DNA from: Actinomycetota bacterium
GTDB taxonomy: Bacteria; Actinomycetota; Actinomycetes; S36-B12
Length of the DNA stretch: 7,871 bases
Assembly: GCA_026392575.1 (NCBI GenBank)
Contig: JAPLBU010000070.1
Span: 1-7,871 of the forward strand
Direction of reading: 5' to 3'
The stretch's first letter is position 1. Every line of letters begins with the position of its first letter. The notes under the pieces are model-generated. The model was not told the origin of the DNA. It did not search any database and worked only from the letters and a program-made list of their open reading frames with translations. The translations under genes were made by a program, and so were the position numbers. Positions 1 to 5,761 of this stretch are shown here, one piece after another.

Positions 1-262
1 TGGCGGTCGTGGCCGCAATGCGCCCGAATCCACCGGGAGTGTCCTCGTACTCGCGGACGATCACGCCGTCCTCGTCGGTCTCTGCTGCCCACACGGTGAC
101 GTGCCCGGTCTTCCGGTCGAGGGTGACCCGCGCCTTCGGCACGGAGCCCTCGGTGCGGTGGTATGCCACGAGCAGGGCCTGCTCGATCGTCTCCACGACG
201 AGCTCGAGGGAGAGATCCTTCTCTCGGACGAGGGACTTCAGTGCGCTGACGTCGATATCCAT
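1..262 (-). CDS. nusA: Transcription termination/antitermination factor NusA, N-terminal part (3' end outside window)
   Basis: NusA binds RNA polymerase and nascent RNA and controls pausing, termination and antitermination. Only the first 87 residues are in the window; the gene runs off the left edge. The visible start MDIDVSALKSLVREKDLSLE and the following VVETIEQALLVAYHR segment are typical of the actinobacterial NusA N-terminal polymerase-binding domain. The ATG at 262-260 is chosen because an AGGAG lies 7 bases upstream, inside the end of rimP, and because family members start at this point. It lies 4 bases after the rimP stop, so the two are probably co-transcribed and translationally coupled, as in most bacteria. 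The S1, KH and C-terminal regions cannot be judged. The identification is firm. Confidence 0.95.
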   Translation of the reverse strand, partial: MDIDVSALKSLVREKDLSLELVVETIEQALLVAYHRTEGSVPKARVTLDRKTGHVTVWAAETDEDGVIVREYEDTPGGFGRIAATTA

Positions 263-266
263 GTGG

Positions 267-812
267 CTACTCCTGCCCGTCGTCGTCGAGTGCTTCTTCT
301 TCGGGTTCCTGGGAGGAGCCGTCCTCCTCGACGACCAGTGCTGCAGCATCGGCACGGTTGAACTCCACCTGGACCACGGCCCGCTGGACGTCGGCGCGAG
401 CGATCGTGCGATCGCCGGCGTCGGTCGAGAGCACGACGCTGTCATCGTCCGGCACGCTGGTGACGCGCCCGACCACCGTGCTGCCGTCGACGAGCGCGAC
501 CTCGACCAGACGGGTGAGGGCCCGACGCCAGTGCCGGGTCTCGGTGAGGGGGCGGTCGACACCCGGTGAGGTCACCTCCAGAACGAAGGGGCCGGGAAGT
601 TCGTCGGCAAGCGGCGGCTCGTCCAGCAGTTCGGATGCCCGTCGACTCACGGCGGCGATCAGGTCGAGATCCAGGCCACCGTCGCGGTCGACGACGATGC
701 GGACGATGTGGCGGCGGCCGGCCTTCTGCACATCAACGGTCTCCAGGTCGACCCCGAGTTCTCCGAGTGGCGCTATCAGGCCAGCCTTAAGTGTTTCGCC
801 CAGTGCGGCCAT
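267..812 (-). CDS. rimP: Ribosome maturation factor RimP
   Basis: RimP is a cytoplasmic assembly factor needed for maturation of the 30S ribosomal subunit. The 181-residue product has the two-domain layout of the family. The N-terminal alpha/beta domain contains VRIVVDRDGGLDLDLIAAVSR and the signature LEVTSPGVDRPLTETRHWRR at roughly residues 85-105. It is followed by an SH3-like C-terminal domain (ALVDGSTVVGRV to VQVEFNR) and an acidic tail rich in Glu and Asp. The frame stays open far upstream, to about 1292, but that part overlaps the divergent lipoprotein gene. The ATG at 812-810 has an AGGAG 9 bases upstream and gives the normal family length. The stop (TAG, 269-267) is 4 bases before nusA. 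The same rimP-nusA pair is found throughout Actinomycetota. Confidence 0.95.
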   Translation of the reverse strand: MAALGETLKAGLIAPLGELGVDLETVDVQKAGRRHIVRIVVDRDGGLDLDLIAAVSRRASELLDEPPLADELPGPFVLEVTSPGVDRPLTETRHWRRALTRLVEVALVDGSTVVGRVTSVPDDDSVVLSTDAGDRTIARADVQRAVVQVEFNRADAAALVVEEDGSSQEPEEEALDDDGQE

Positions 813-821
813 CTCGTCGGA

Positions 822-826
822 CTCCT
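822..826 (-). promoter_or_regulatory. Shine-Dalgarno site deciding the rimP start
   Basis: On the minus strand AGGAG stands 9 bases before the ATG at 812. It fixes the rimP start against the much longer open frame that continues upstream. Confidence 0.7.
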
Positions 827-855
827 GTTGTGGTGGATCAGTTGTGGGTCGTGCC

Positions 856-895
856 GTGCTCCCAGCACTGTACCGAGTACATGCCATCCTTGGCA
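856..895. repeat. Three consecutive short inverted repeats upstream of the lipoprotein gene
   Basis: The repeats are GTGCT-ccc-AGCAC (856-868), GTAC-cga-GTAC (870-880) and TGCCA-tcct-TGGCA (882-895). They occupy almost all of the 40 bases before the ATG at 897 and overlap the candidate -10 of rimP. They could be operator half-sites or RNA hairpins, and the last could fold over the translation start. Arms of 4-5 bases arise often by chance in GC-rich DNA, so only the clustering is notable. Confidence 0.35.
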
Positions 896-896
896 C

Positions 897-1344
897 ATGC
901 CCGAGGCCAGAGCGATCGCGATCACGCGCCGCCAGGGCCTGCTGGCACTGGCCCTGATCGGGCCCGTCGGCGTGCTGGCGGCCTGCAGCAGCCAAGCGGA
1001 ACCGGCCCCGGGCGAGACGTCCGCCCCGACGGCGCTCGCGCCGGCCGAAGCCAGCGCCCAGCACGAAACCGAGTTGATCGCGCTGTACGAGGCCGTTCTT
1101 GCGGCGTACCCGAACCTCGACTCGCGACGCACTCGGTGGCTCGACCAACGCGACCGCCGAGGTCAGGGCGCCGGCGGACATCACGGCGGCACTCGCGGCT
1201 CTCGTCTCGGCCGAGCACGCCGCGTCACGCGACCGGATCCGAGCCTGCGTCGACTCCCCCGATCCGGAGACGGCCCGCCTGCTCGCCCTCATCGGGGCAT
1301 CCGAAGCCGCTCACGTCCCCGCGTTGAGGGACCTGCGCGCATGA
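897..1344 (+). pseudogene. Alanine-rich lipoprotein precursor, Rv2843-like; reading frame broken
   Basis: This is a putative exported lipoprotein next to a DUF4439 gene; its molecular role is unknown. The first 30 residues form a lipoprotein signal. TRRQGLLAL (residues 10-18) resembles a twin-arginine motif, a hydrophobic stretch follows, and LAAC (27-30) is a lipobox with Cys30 as the lipid-attached residue. A Pro/Ala/Ser-rich linker and the helical segment ETELIALYEAVLAAYPNLD follow. After that the sensible protein moves to the +1 frame: ITAALAALVSAEHAASRDRI to SEAAHVPALRDLRA, ending at TGA 1342-1344. The original frame turns into Arg/Gly-rich nonsense. One extra base (or two missing) must lie between about 1116 and 1145. 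The stop overlaps the next ATG by four bases (ATGA), which supports 1344 as the true end. Position and orientation match Rv2843 of M. tuberculosis. Whether the shift is real or a sequencing error cannot be told here. Confidence 0.7.
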
Positions 1345-1751
1345 CTCCCGTGGAGGCCTGGACCGCCGTCGTCACCGGCGAGGATGCCGCGATCTACGCG
1401 TACTCGATCGCCGGTGCGCAGGTGCCGGCCGGACCGCGCCAGCGTGCGGTGGCCGGACTCACCGCCCATCGTTCCAACCGCTCCCGCGCCGCGGTTGAAC
1501 TCGGGGGTACGCCGCCTCCCTCCTCCGCGGGCTACGTCCTGCCGGCCGATGTCTCCACAGCGCGCGGTGCTCGAGCCGCCATGGCCGGGGTCGACAACGC
1601 GCTCGTCGCCGTCTACGCCGATGCGGCGGCCGCCGCCGGAGCCGATGCACGCCGTTGGGCCGCGCGCACCGCTGCCGAGTACGCCGTGCGCGCGATCGGC
1701 TGGGGCGCCGAGCCACAGGCCTTCCCTGCCGGGCCGCCATCAGGCCAGTAG
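1341..1751 (+). CDS. DUF4439 ferritin-like domain protein, Rv2844-like
   Basis: The 136-residue alanine-rich, all-helical protein resembles the DUF4439 ferritin-like family. Recognisable parts are the first helix TGEDAAIYAYSIAGAQV (12-28), TAHRSNRSRAAVELGG (41-56), the loop PPPSSAGYVLP, GVDNALVAVYADAAAAAG (83-100), and the last helix TAAEYAVRAIGWG (110-122), which ends in a Phe-Pro-Gly-like tail. I see no clear ExxH pair like that of iron-oxidising ferritins, so metal binding is doubtful; function is unknown. The ATG at 1341 overlaps the stop of the preceding lipoprotein gene by four bases, and GAGGGA lies 9 bases upstream (1326-1331), implying translational coupling. The two probably act together, the lipoprotein half being exported. 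The 3' end overlaps the convergent TSUP gene by 12 bases. Because of the upstream frameshift this frame is open back to 897 and beyond, so automated callers may fuse the two genes. Confidence 0.8.
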   Translation: MTPVEAWTAVVTGEDAAIYAYSIAGAQVPAGPRQRAVAGLTAHRSNRSRAAVELGGTPPPSSAGYVLPADVSTARGARAAMAGVDNALVAVYADAAAAAGADARRWAARTAAEYAVRAIGWGAEPQAFPAGPPSGQ

Positions 1752-2525
1752 GTCCCACCCCAGCCGGAGGATGAGAACGCCCACTACCGCGAGGAAGACG
1801 ATCCGCACGAAGCCGCTTCCCCGCCGAATGGCCATGCGGGCCCCGATGACGGCACCGGCGACATTGCACAGCCCCATGAGCAGCCCCAGCACCCACATCA
1901 CCGACCCCATCACGCCGAACACGATGACGGCAGCGAGGTTGGTGCCGAGGTTGACCACCTTTGCTGTCGATGACGCGTTCAGGAACGAGTAGCCCAGGAC
2001 GCCCACCAGCACGATCAGCAGGAATGATCCCGTGCCCGGCCCGATGAGCCCGTCGTAGAAGCCGATGGCCAGGCCGGCCAACGTCGCGATGACGTAGTGG
2101 CGGCGACTGCCGTGCCACCGCAGGGCCTGCGTGCGCCCCATCTGCGGGCTCAGCAGCGTCCAGAACCAAACCGCGATCAGCAGCACGACGATGACGGGCT
2201 TGAACACATCGGCAGGGATCCGACTAGCGGTGGCGGCTCCGAGTGCAGCACCCGCAACGGCCGCAACCACCATCGGCAGGGCAGTGCGCACATCGGGCGG
2301 GGCCTTGCGGGTGTACGTCGCCGTCGCTGCAGCCGTGCCAAGGATGCTCGACACCTTGTTCGTCGCCAGCACCTCGACAGGGGGTGCCTGCGGAAAGGCG
2401 ATGAACAGCGCCGGAAGCTGAAGCAGCCCACCGCCTCCGGATACCGCATCGACCCAACCTGCCACGGCGGCAGCCGCGCAGAGAAGCAGCAGAGTCGTCA
2501 GGTCCGGCAGGGCGAGCGGGTCCAC
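1740..2525 (-). CDS. TSUP (TauE/SafE, DUF81) family membrane permease
   Basis: This is a 261-residue integral membrane protein of the TauE/SafE family. Family members export sulfite, sulfoacetate or other small organic anions; the substrate here is unknown. The protein shows the family's internal duplication. In the first half LLLLCAAAAVAGWVDAVSGG (12-31) runs into GGG and is followed by NKVSSILGTAAA (56-67). In the second half IATLAGLAIGFYDGLIGPGT (146-165) runs into GSF and is followed by STAKVVNLGTNLAA (186-199). Six to eight hydrophobic segments can be seen, for example residues 82-99, 109-125, 168-181, 199-218 and 240-255. The GTG at 2525-2523 is preferred because it lies 2 bases after the HAD stop and gives normal family length. 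The Shine-Dalgarno is weak (GGAG about 14 bases upstream), which fits coupling to the gene before it. It is last in the proS-HAD-TSUP run and overlaps the convergent DUF4439 gene at its end. Confidence 0.88.
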   Translation of the reverse strand: MDPLALPDLTTLLLLCAAAAVAGWVDAVSGGGGLLQLPALFIAFPQAPPVEVLATNKVSSILGTAAATATYTRKAPPDVRTALPMVVAAVAGAALGAATASRIPADVFKPVIVVLLIAVWFWTLLSPQMGRTQALRWHGSRRHYVIATLAGLAIGFYDGLIGPGTGSFLLIVLVGVLGYSFLNASSTAKVVNLGTNLAAVIVFGVMGSVMWVLGLLMGLCNVAGAVIGARMAIRRGSGFVRIVFLAVVGVLILRLGWDLLA

Positions 2526-2527
2526 GC

Positions 2528-3241
2528 CTACTGCCAGGACTCCACGATCGACAGCACATCGAGCAGGCGATGAGCTGTCGCATCGGGTGTCGCCGTGCCC
2601 TCGCGCTCCTGATCGCCCGGGATCGCGGAGTGCGGGATCCAGATGGTGCGCATTCCCACCTGCGCGGCCCCGGTGACGTCCTCCCACAGCCGATCACCCA
2701 CGTAGACCGCCTCCTCCGGCTGGACACCCAGCTGGCTGAGAGCGGTGAGGAAGGCTTCGCTGTGCGGCTTCGCAACAGGCAACTCGCTGGTGTAGACGGC
2801 GACATCGATGTGCCCGTGCAGGTCGTCGCGCATGAACACCTCACGGTGATGCACGCTGGTCCACATCGTGTTGCTGAGCACGCCGATCCGGTAGCCGCGT
2901 AGCTGAAGTTCGGCGAGAACATCCTTGGCGTCGGGGTCCGCGTAGGTGTGCGGTGCCCAGAAGTCGAGGTAGCTCCCCAGCGCCCGCAGGTGCCGCGCGC
3001 CCTTGATGTCGATGCCCTCATCGAGGAAGAGTTGATCGAGCGCACCCGTGCTCTGCGCGCCGTCCGTCTCACGTTGGATGCGCCAGCGGTCGTCCTCGCG
3101 AGCCTTCAACCGATGCGCGAGCGACGACGCGTTCTCCGGGTCGTAGACCTCGGAGTACGCGTACCACTGTGCATAGAGGTCTACGTCGTGCCACGGGGTG
3201 AGGGTGCCTCCCCAATCGAACAGCACGGCCCGCACCGCCAT
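2528..3241 (-). CDS. HAD-superfamily hydrolase (phosphatase-like) with DWGGT motif I
   Basis: The 237-residue protein has all four haloacid dehalogenase-type motifs. Motif I is LFDWGGTLT with nucleophile Asp9; motif II is VLSNT with Ser123; motif III is the Lys158 in PVAKPHSEAF; motif IV is YVGDRLWEDV with Asp183 and Asp188. Residues 18-100 form the alpha-helical cap. In motif I the second Asp of the usual DxDGT is Gly11; in phosphatases that Asp is the general acid/base, so the reaction may differ from a simple phosphatase or a different residue may take over. Substrate is unknown. The ATG at 3241-3239 is one base after the proS stop; an upstream extension to 3307 would overlap proS and lacks family similarity. 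No strong Shine-Dalgarno is present, suggesting translation coupled to proS. The stop is two bases before the TSUP start. Confidence 0.87.
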   Translation of the reverse strand: MAVRAVLFDWGGTLTPWHDVDLYAQWYAYSEVYDPENASSLAHRLKAREDDRWRIQRETDGAQSTGALDQLFLDEGIDIKGARHLRALGSYLDFWAPHTYADPDAKDVLAELQLRGYRIGVLSNTMWTSVHHREVFMRDDLHGHIDVAVYTSELPVAKPHSEAFLTALSQLGVQPEEAVYVGDRLWEDVTGAAQVGMRTIWIPHSAIPGDQEREGTATPDATAHRLLDVLSIVESWQ

Positions 3242-3242
3242 G

Positions 3243-3389
3243 TCAGGCTCGCACGATCGCCTGGATGCGGTCGGCCATGCCGTCGACCGGGACATCCTCC
3301 CGCTCACCGGTCCGCCGGTCCTTGACCTCGATGAAGCCCTCAGCGAGTCGCTTGCCCACCACGACGATGGTCGGGATGCCGAGCAGCTC
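3243..3389 (-). pseudogene. proS: C-terminal remnant of proS anticodon-binding domain, out of frame
   Basis: The last 48 codons read ELLGIPTIVVVGKRLAEGF and onward, ending DRIQAIVRA with TGA at 3245-3243. This is the end of the ProRS anticodon-binding domain; known enzymes have a similar AELLGxPWIVVVG segment followed by ELRDR-type sequence. It lies in a different frame from the main proS frame and has no start of its own. It shows that the gene originally ended at 3243, one base before the HAD gene, and that the segment between HDDKGL and ELLG has been lost. In M. tuberculosis ProRS (as I recall it) that segment is about 55 residues, holding the start of the anticodon-binding fold and the DxRxxSPGxKFKDAE region. 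Confidence 0.85.
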
Positions 3390-4842
3390 GCAGACCCTTG
3401 TCGTCATGGGACTGCTCAGCGATGGCCGCGACCGCACGCGAGACACCGATGCCGTACGAGCCCATCGTGACAGTGACGAGTTCGCCCTTCTCGTCGAGGA
3501 CCTTGAGCCCCAGCGCCTCCGCGTACTTGCGGCCGAGCTGGAAGATGTGGCCGATCTCGATGCCACGTGCCAGGACAAGCGCCCCGCCACAGGACGGGCA
3601 GGCATCACCGTCGCGCACATCGGCAACGTCGATGACGCCGTCGGCGGTGAAGTCACGGCCCGCGACGAGGTCGTAGACGTGCTGGCCCGCCGTGTTGGCG
3701 CCCGTGATCCAGCGAGTTCCGTCAACGACGCGCGGATCGACGAGGAAGCGAATGCCTGAAGCACCCTTCTCCCCCAGCAGCGGCGGCCCGATGTACCCCT
3801 TGACCAGCAACGGGTGGTCCTTGAAGTCGGACTCCTCGAACGGCCCGACGACACTGGGCGTCAGCACCGCCTCGAGTCGCTTCATGTCGACCTCGCGATC
3901 GCCCGGCAGTCCGATCGCCAGCGGCGCCTTGGTGCCATCGGGCTCAGTGACCATGAAGACGACGTTCTTGAGGGTGTCTGCACCCGTCCATGCGCGATCG
4001 GCGCGCGCAAGGTCAGTGCGCGAGTTCGAGACCTCGACGAGGGTGTCGATCGTCGGGGTGTTGGGTGTCTGCTCTGCGTGGGCCGCGGGAACTCCGGCGT
4101 AGTCGACCGCTGCGGGCGTTGGCGTGACGACGGCTTCGACGTTCGCCGCGTAATCGCAGTTGGCACAGCGGACGAACGAGTCCTCGCCGACCTCGGTGGG
4201 AGCAAGGAACTCCTCGCTCGCCGACCCGCCCATGGCACCCGACATCGCGGAGACGATGACGAACTCCAGCCCCAGGCGACCGAACGTGGAGATGTAGGAG
4301 TCGCGGTGTCGCTGGTAGGACACCTCAAGACCGGCATCATCGACGTCGAATGAGTACGAGTCCTTCATGACGAACTCACGACCGCGCAGAATGCCGGCAC
4401 GCGGACGCGCCTCGTCGCGGAACTTCGTCTGGATCTGGTAGATCACGAGCGGCAGGTCCTTGTACGACGAGTACTCGCCCTTGACGAGCAGGGTGAACAT
4501 CTCCTCGTGCGTGGGGCCGAGCAGGTAGTCGGTGCCCTTGCGATCCTGGAGGCGGAACAGCGTGTCGCCGTACTCCGTCCAGCGATGCGTCTGCTCATAC
4601 GGCTCGCGCGGCAGCAGCGAGGGGAAGTGCACCTCCTGGAAGCCCGCGCGGTCCATCTCGTCGCGGACGATGCGCTCGACATTGCGGTAGACGAGGAACC
4701 CGAGCGGCAGCCAGGTGAACACGCCGGGTGCCACGCGACGCACATAGCCACCGCGGACGAGCAGGCGATGACTCGGCACCTCCGCATCGGCCGGGTCGTC
4801 ACGGAGGGTGCGCAGGAACAGGGTCGACATCCGAAGAATCAC
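3340..4842 (-). CDS. proS: Prolyl-tRNA synthetase, bacterial type with editing domain; C-terminal domain disrupted
   Basis: Class II enzyme that charges tRNA-Pro with proline. The first ~485 residues are a good bacterial-type ProRS. The start MILRMSTLFLRTLRDDPADA matches the actinobacterial N-terminus. Motif 1 is around FPSLLPREPYEQTHR (73-87). LLGPTHEEMFT (107-117) and motif 2 FRDEARPRAGILRGREF (141-157) follow. An INS editing domain at about 225-410 includes ADTLKNVV and GDREVD. Motif 3 is GSYGIGVSRAVAAIAEQ (461-477). Two CxxC pairs, Cys226/229 and Cys415/418, flank the insert. After HDDKGL (residue 484) the protein leaves the family and stops after 16 foreign residues at 3340. The true C-terminus continues in another frame down to 3243, and about 55 codons of the anticodon-binding domain are absent at the join (3386-3393). 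GTG 4842 is chosen as start because MI-RMS is conserved; ATG 4830 is the alternative. As written the product would lack a working anticodon-binding domain. Confidence 0.9.
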   Translation of the reverse strand: MILRMSTLFLRTLRDDPADAEVPSHRLLVRGGYVRRVAPGVFTWLPLGFLVYRNVERIVRDEMDRAGFQEVHFPSLLPREPYEQTHRWTEYGDTLFRLQDRKGTDYLLGPTHEEMFTLLVKGEYSSYKDLPLVIYQIQTKFRDEARPRAGILRGREFVMKDSYSFDVDDAGLEVSYQRHRDSYISTFGRLGLEFVIVSAMSGAMGGSASEEFLAPTEVGEDSFVRCANCDYAANVEAVVTPTPAAVDYAGVPAAHAEQTPNTPTIDTLVEVSNSRTDLARADRAWTGADTLKNVVFMVTEPDGTKAPLAIGLPGDREVDMKRLEAVLTPSVVGPFEESDFKDHPLLVKGYIGPPLLGEKGASGIRFLVDPRVVDGTRWITGANTAGQHVYDLVAGRDFTADGVIDVADVRDGDACPSCGGALVLARGIEIGHIFQLGRKYAEALGLKVLDEKGELVTVTMGSYGIGVSRAVAAIAEQSHDDKGLRAARHPDHRRGGQATR

Positions 4843-4848
4843 AGCGAC

Positions 4849-4854
4849 AGCCTA
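4849..4854 (-). promoter_or_regulatory. Candidate -10 element for proS (possibly leaderless transcript)
   Basis: On the minus strand TAGGCT (4854-4849) fits the TANNNT form of actinobacterial -10 elements. A start 7 bases downstream would fall on the G of the GTG at 4842, giving a leaderless mRNA. This agrees with the lack of any Shine-Dalgarno sequence before either 4842 or 4830. No good -35 is seen, and the upstream hairpin overlaps that zone. Confidence 0.4.
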
Positions 4855-4867
4855 GCCATGCCGATCA

Positions 4868-4897
4868 GAGCAGGATGGGGGCGAAGGCACCCTGCTC
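4868..4897 (-). terminator. Hairpin between the SDR gene and proS, possible terminator
   Basis: GAGCAGG (4868-4874) pairs with CCTGCTC (4891-4897), and after one A/C mismatch TG pairs with CA, giving a nine-pair stem with one mismatch around a ten-base loop. It lies in the 68-base gap just after the SDR stop and before the proposed proS promoter, where a terminator is expected. There is no T-run after it on the minus strand, so it would be an atypical terminator; it may instead have no function. Confidence 0.4.
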
Positions 4898-4910
4898 GTC
4901 AGACCCAGGC

Positions 4911-5671
4911 TCAGAGGCCGGGGCTCTGCATCATCATGCCCCCATCGGCGAAGATCGTCGTCGCCGTGAGGTAGCTGGCCGCGTCGCTGGCCGCGAACAC
5001 CACGACGCTGCCGATCTCCTCCGGCCTGGCCATGCGGCCAAGGGGGATGTAGTCGTCCAGTCTCTTCAGGGTCGCCGGGTTCATCTCCACCGTGTTGATC
5101 GGCGTCGCGACCGCTCCAGGAGCGACGTTCACGACCCGGATCCCGTGCGGCGCCAGTTCGACGCCGGCGGTGCGGGCAAGCATGCGCATGCCGCCCTTGG
5201 TCAGGCAGTACGGGGCGTTGCCCGGCATCGGCCAGTCCTCATGGACGGAACTGGTGTTTACGATGACGCCGCCACCGCCTTGAGCGATCATCTGCCTGGC
5301 CGCGATCTGCACGCCGAAGAACGCGCTCTTGAGGTTGACGGCCAGAACCATGTCGTATTGCTTCTCCGTCGTCTCGAGCACCGACGTACGGCTCTCGATG
5401 CCCGCGTTGTTGACCATGATGTCGATGCGGCCGAACTGCGTGACGGCCGCATCCACCAGGGCCTGTACACCAGCGACCGTGCTGACATCGGCATCGACTC
5501 CGATCGCAGTGTCACCGAGGGCACCTGCTTCTCGAGTACATCCGTGGCGTCCGGGTTGGACACGTAGTCGATGACAACGTTCGCGCCCGCCCCTGCAAGG
5601 GCCAGCACCACTGATGCGCCGATGCCGCTGTTGCCTCCGGTCACCACGGCGACCTTGCCTTTAAGTGTCAT
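4911..5671 (-). pseudogene. Short-chain dehydrogenase/reductase (glucose 1-dehydrogenase-like), frameshifted
   Basis: This is a classical SDR, an NAD(P)-dependent oxidoreductase with a Rossmann fold. The first 50 codons (5671-5522) give GKVAVVTGGNSGIG, the cofactor-binding TGxxxGIG, then NVVIDY, where Asp at the end of the second strand may favour NAD, and DATDVLEKQV. After two stray bases at 5521-5520 the protein continues one frame over: LGDTAIGVDADV, then IDIMVNNAG, the catalytic VNTSSVHEDW serine, YCLTK (Tyr-x-x-x-Lys), a PGAVATPI loop, and ADGGMMMQSPGL at the end. The two pieces together give about 253 residues, the normal size. So one base (or four) is missing at about 5520 in an otherwise intact gene. 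The ATG at 5671 has AAGGGA 6 bases upstream. It resembles SDRs annotated as glucose 1-dehydrogenase or 3-oxoacyl-ACP reductase; the substrate cannot be assigned. Ninety bases separate it from the glucosidase gene upstream. Confidence 0.83.
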
Positions 5672-5761
5672 GTCGTTCCCTTCGATTCAGGTTGCGCAGG
5701 ATGGTGCAGATACGTGTTGATTCTCGACTCGTGCGCCATCACCCGCCGCAACGGGAAGGGA
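5672..5761. other. Intergenic gap between glucosidase and SDR genes
   Basis: The 90 bases contain the SDR Shine-Dalgarno (GAAGGGAA on the minus strand, 5683-5676). I see no clear hairpin terminator after the glucosidase and no convincing promoter, so it is open whether the two genes share a transcript. Confidence 0.5.

Larger units (their letters stand above)
813..896. promoter_or_regulatory. Divergent intergenic promoter region between rimP and the lipoprotein gene
   Basis: This 84-base spacer must hold the start signals for both directions. On the minus strand TACAGT (872-867) is a reasonable -10 element for the rimP-nusA operon, giving a leader of about 50 bases, but no good -35 element stands at the expected spacing. 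For the plus-strand gene I see no convincing -10/-35 pair and no Shine-Dalgarno sequence before the ATG at 897. Three perfect short inverted repeats lie in a row at 856-868, 870-880 and 882-895 and are listed separately. Promoter assignment is inference. Confidence 0.4.

Noticed and set aside
358..957. Plus-strand open frame of 199 codons opposite rimP
   Set aside because: Ser/Arg-rich shadow of rimP with no ribosome site or recognisable domain.
813..1292. Upstream extension of the rimP frame to 1292
   Set aside because: It runs antisense through the lipoprotein gene, is Arg-rich and unlike RimP; a good Shine-Dalgarno marks the start at 812.
1730..1760. Bidirectional terminator at the convergent DUF4439/TSUP ends
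   Set aside because: Only a four-base GGCC stem is visible and no T-run; the genes overlap by 12 bases.
3242..3307. Earlier start for the HAD gene at 3307
   Set aside because: The added residues overlap the end of proS and precede the normal HAD start MAVRAVLFDWGG.
4728..5567. Long plus-strand open frame (279 codons) opposite proS and the SDR gene
   Set aside because: Shadow frame of GC-rich coding DNA: rich in Arg, His and Asp, no family similarity, and opposite genes with clear motifs.
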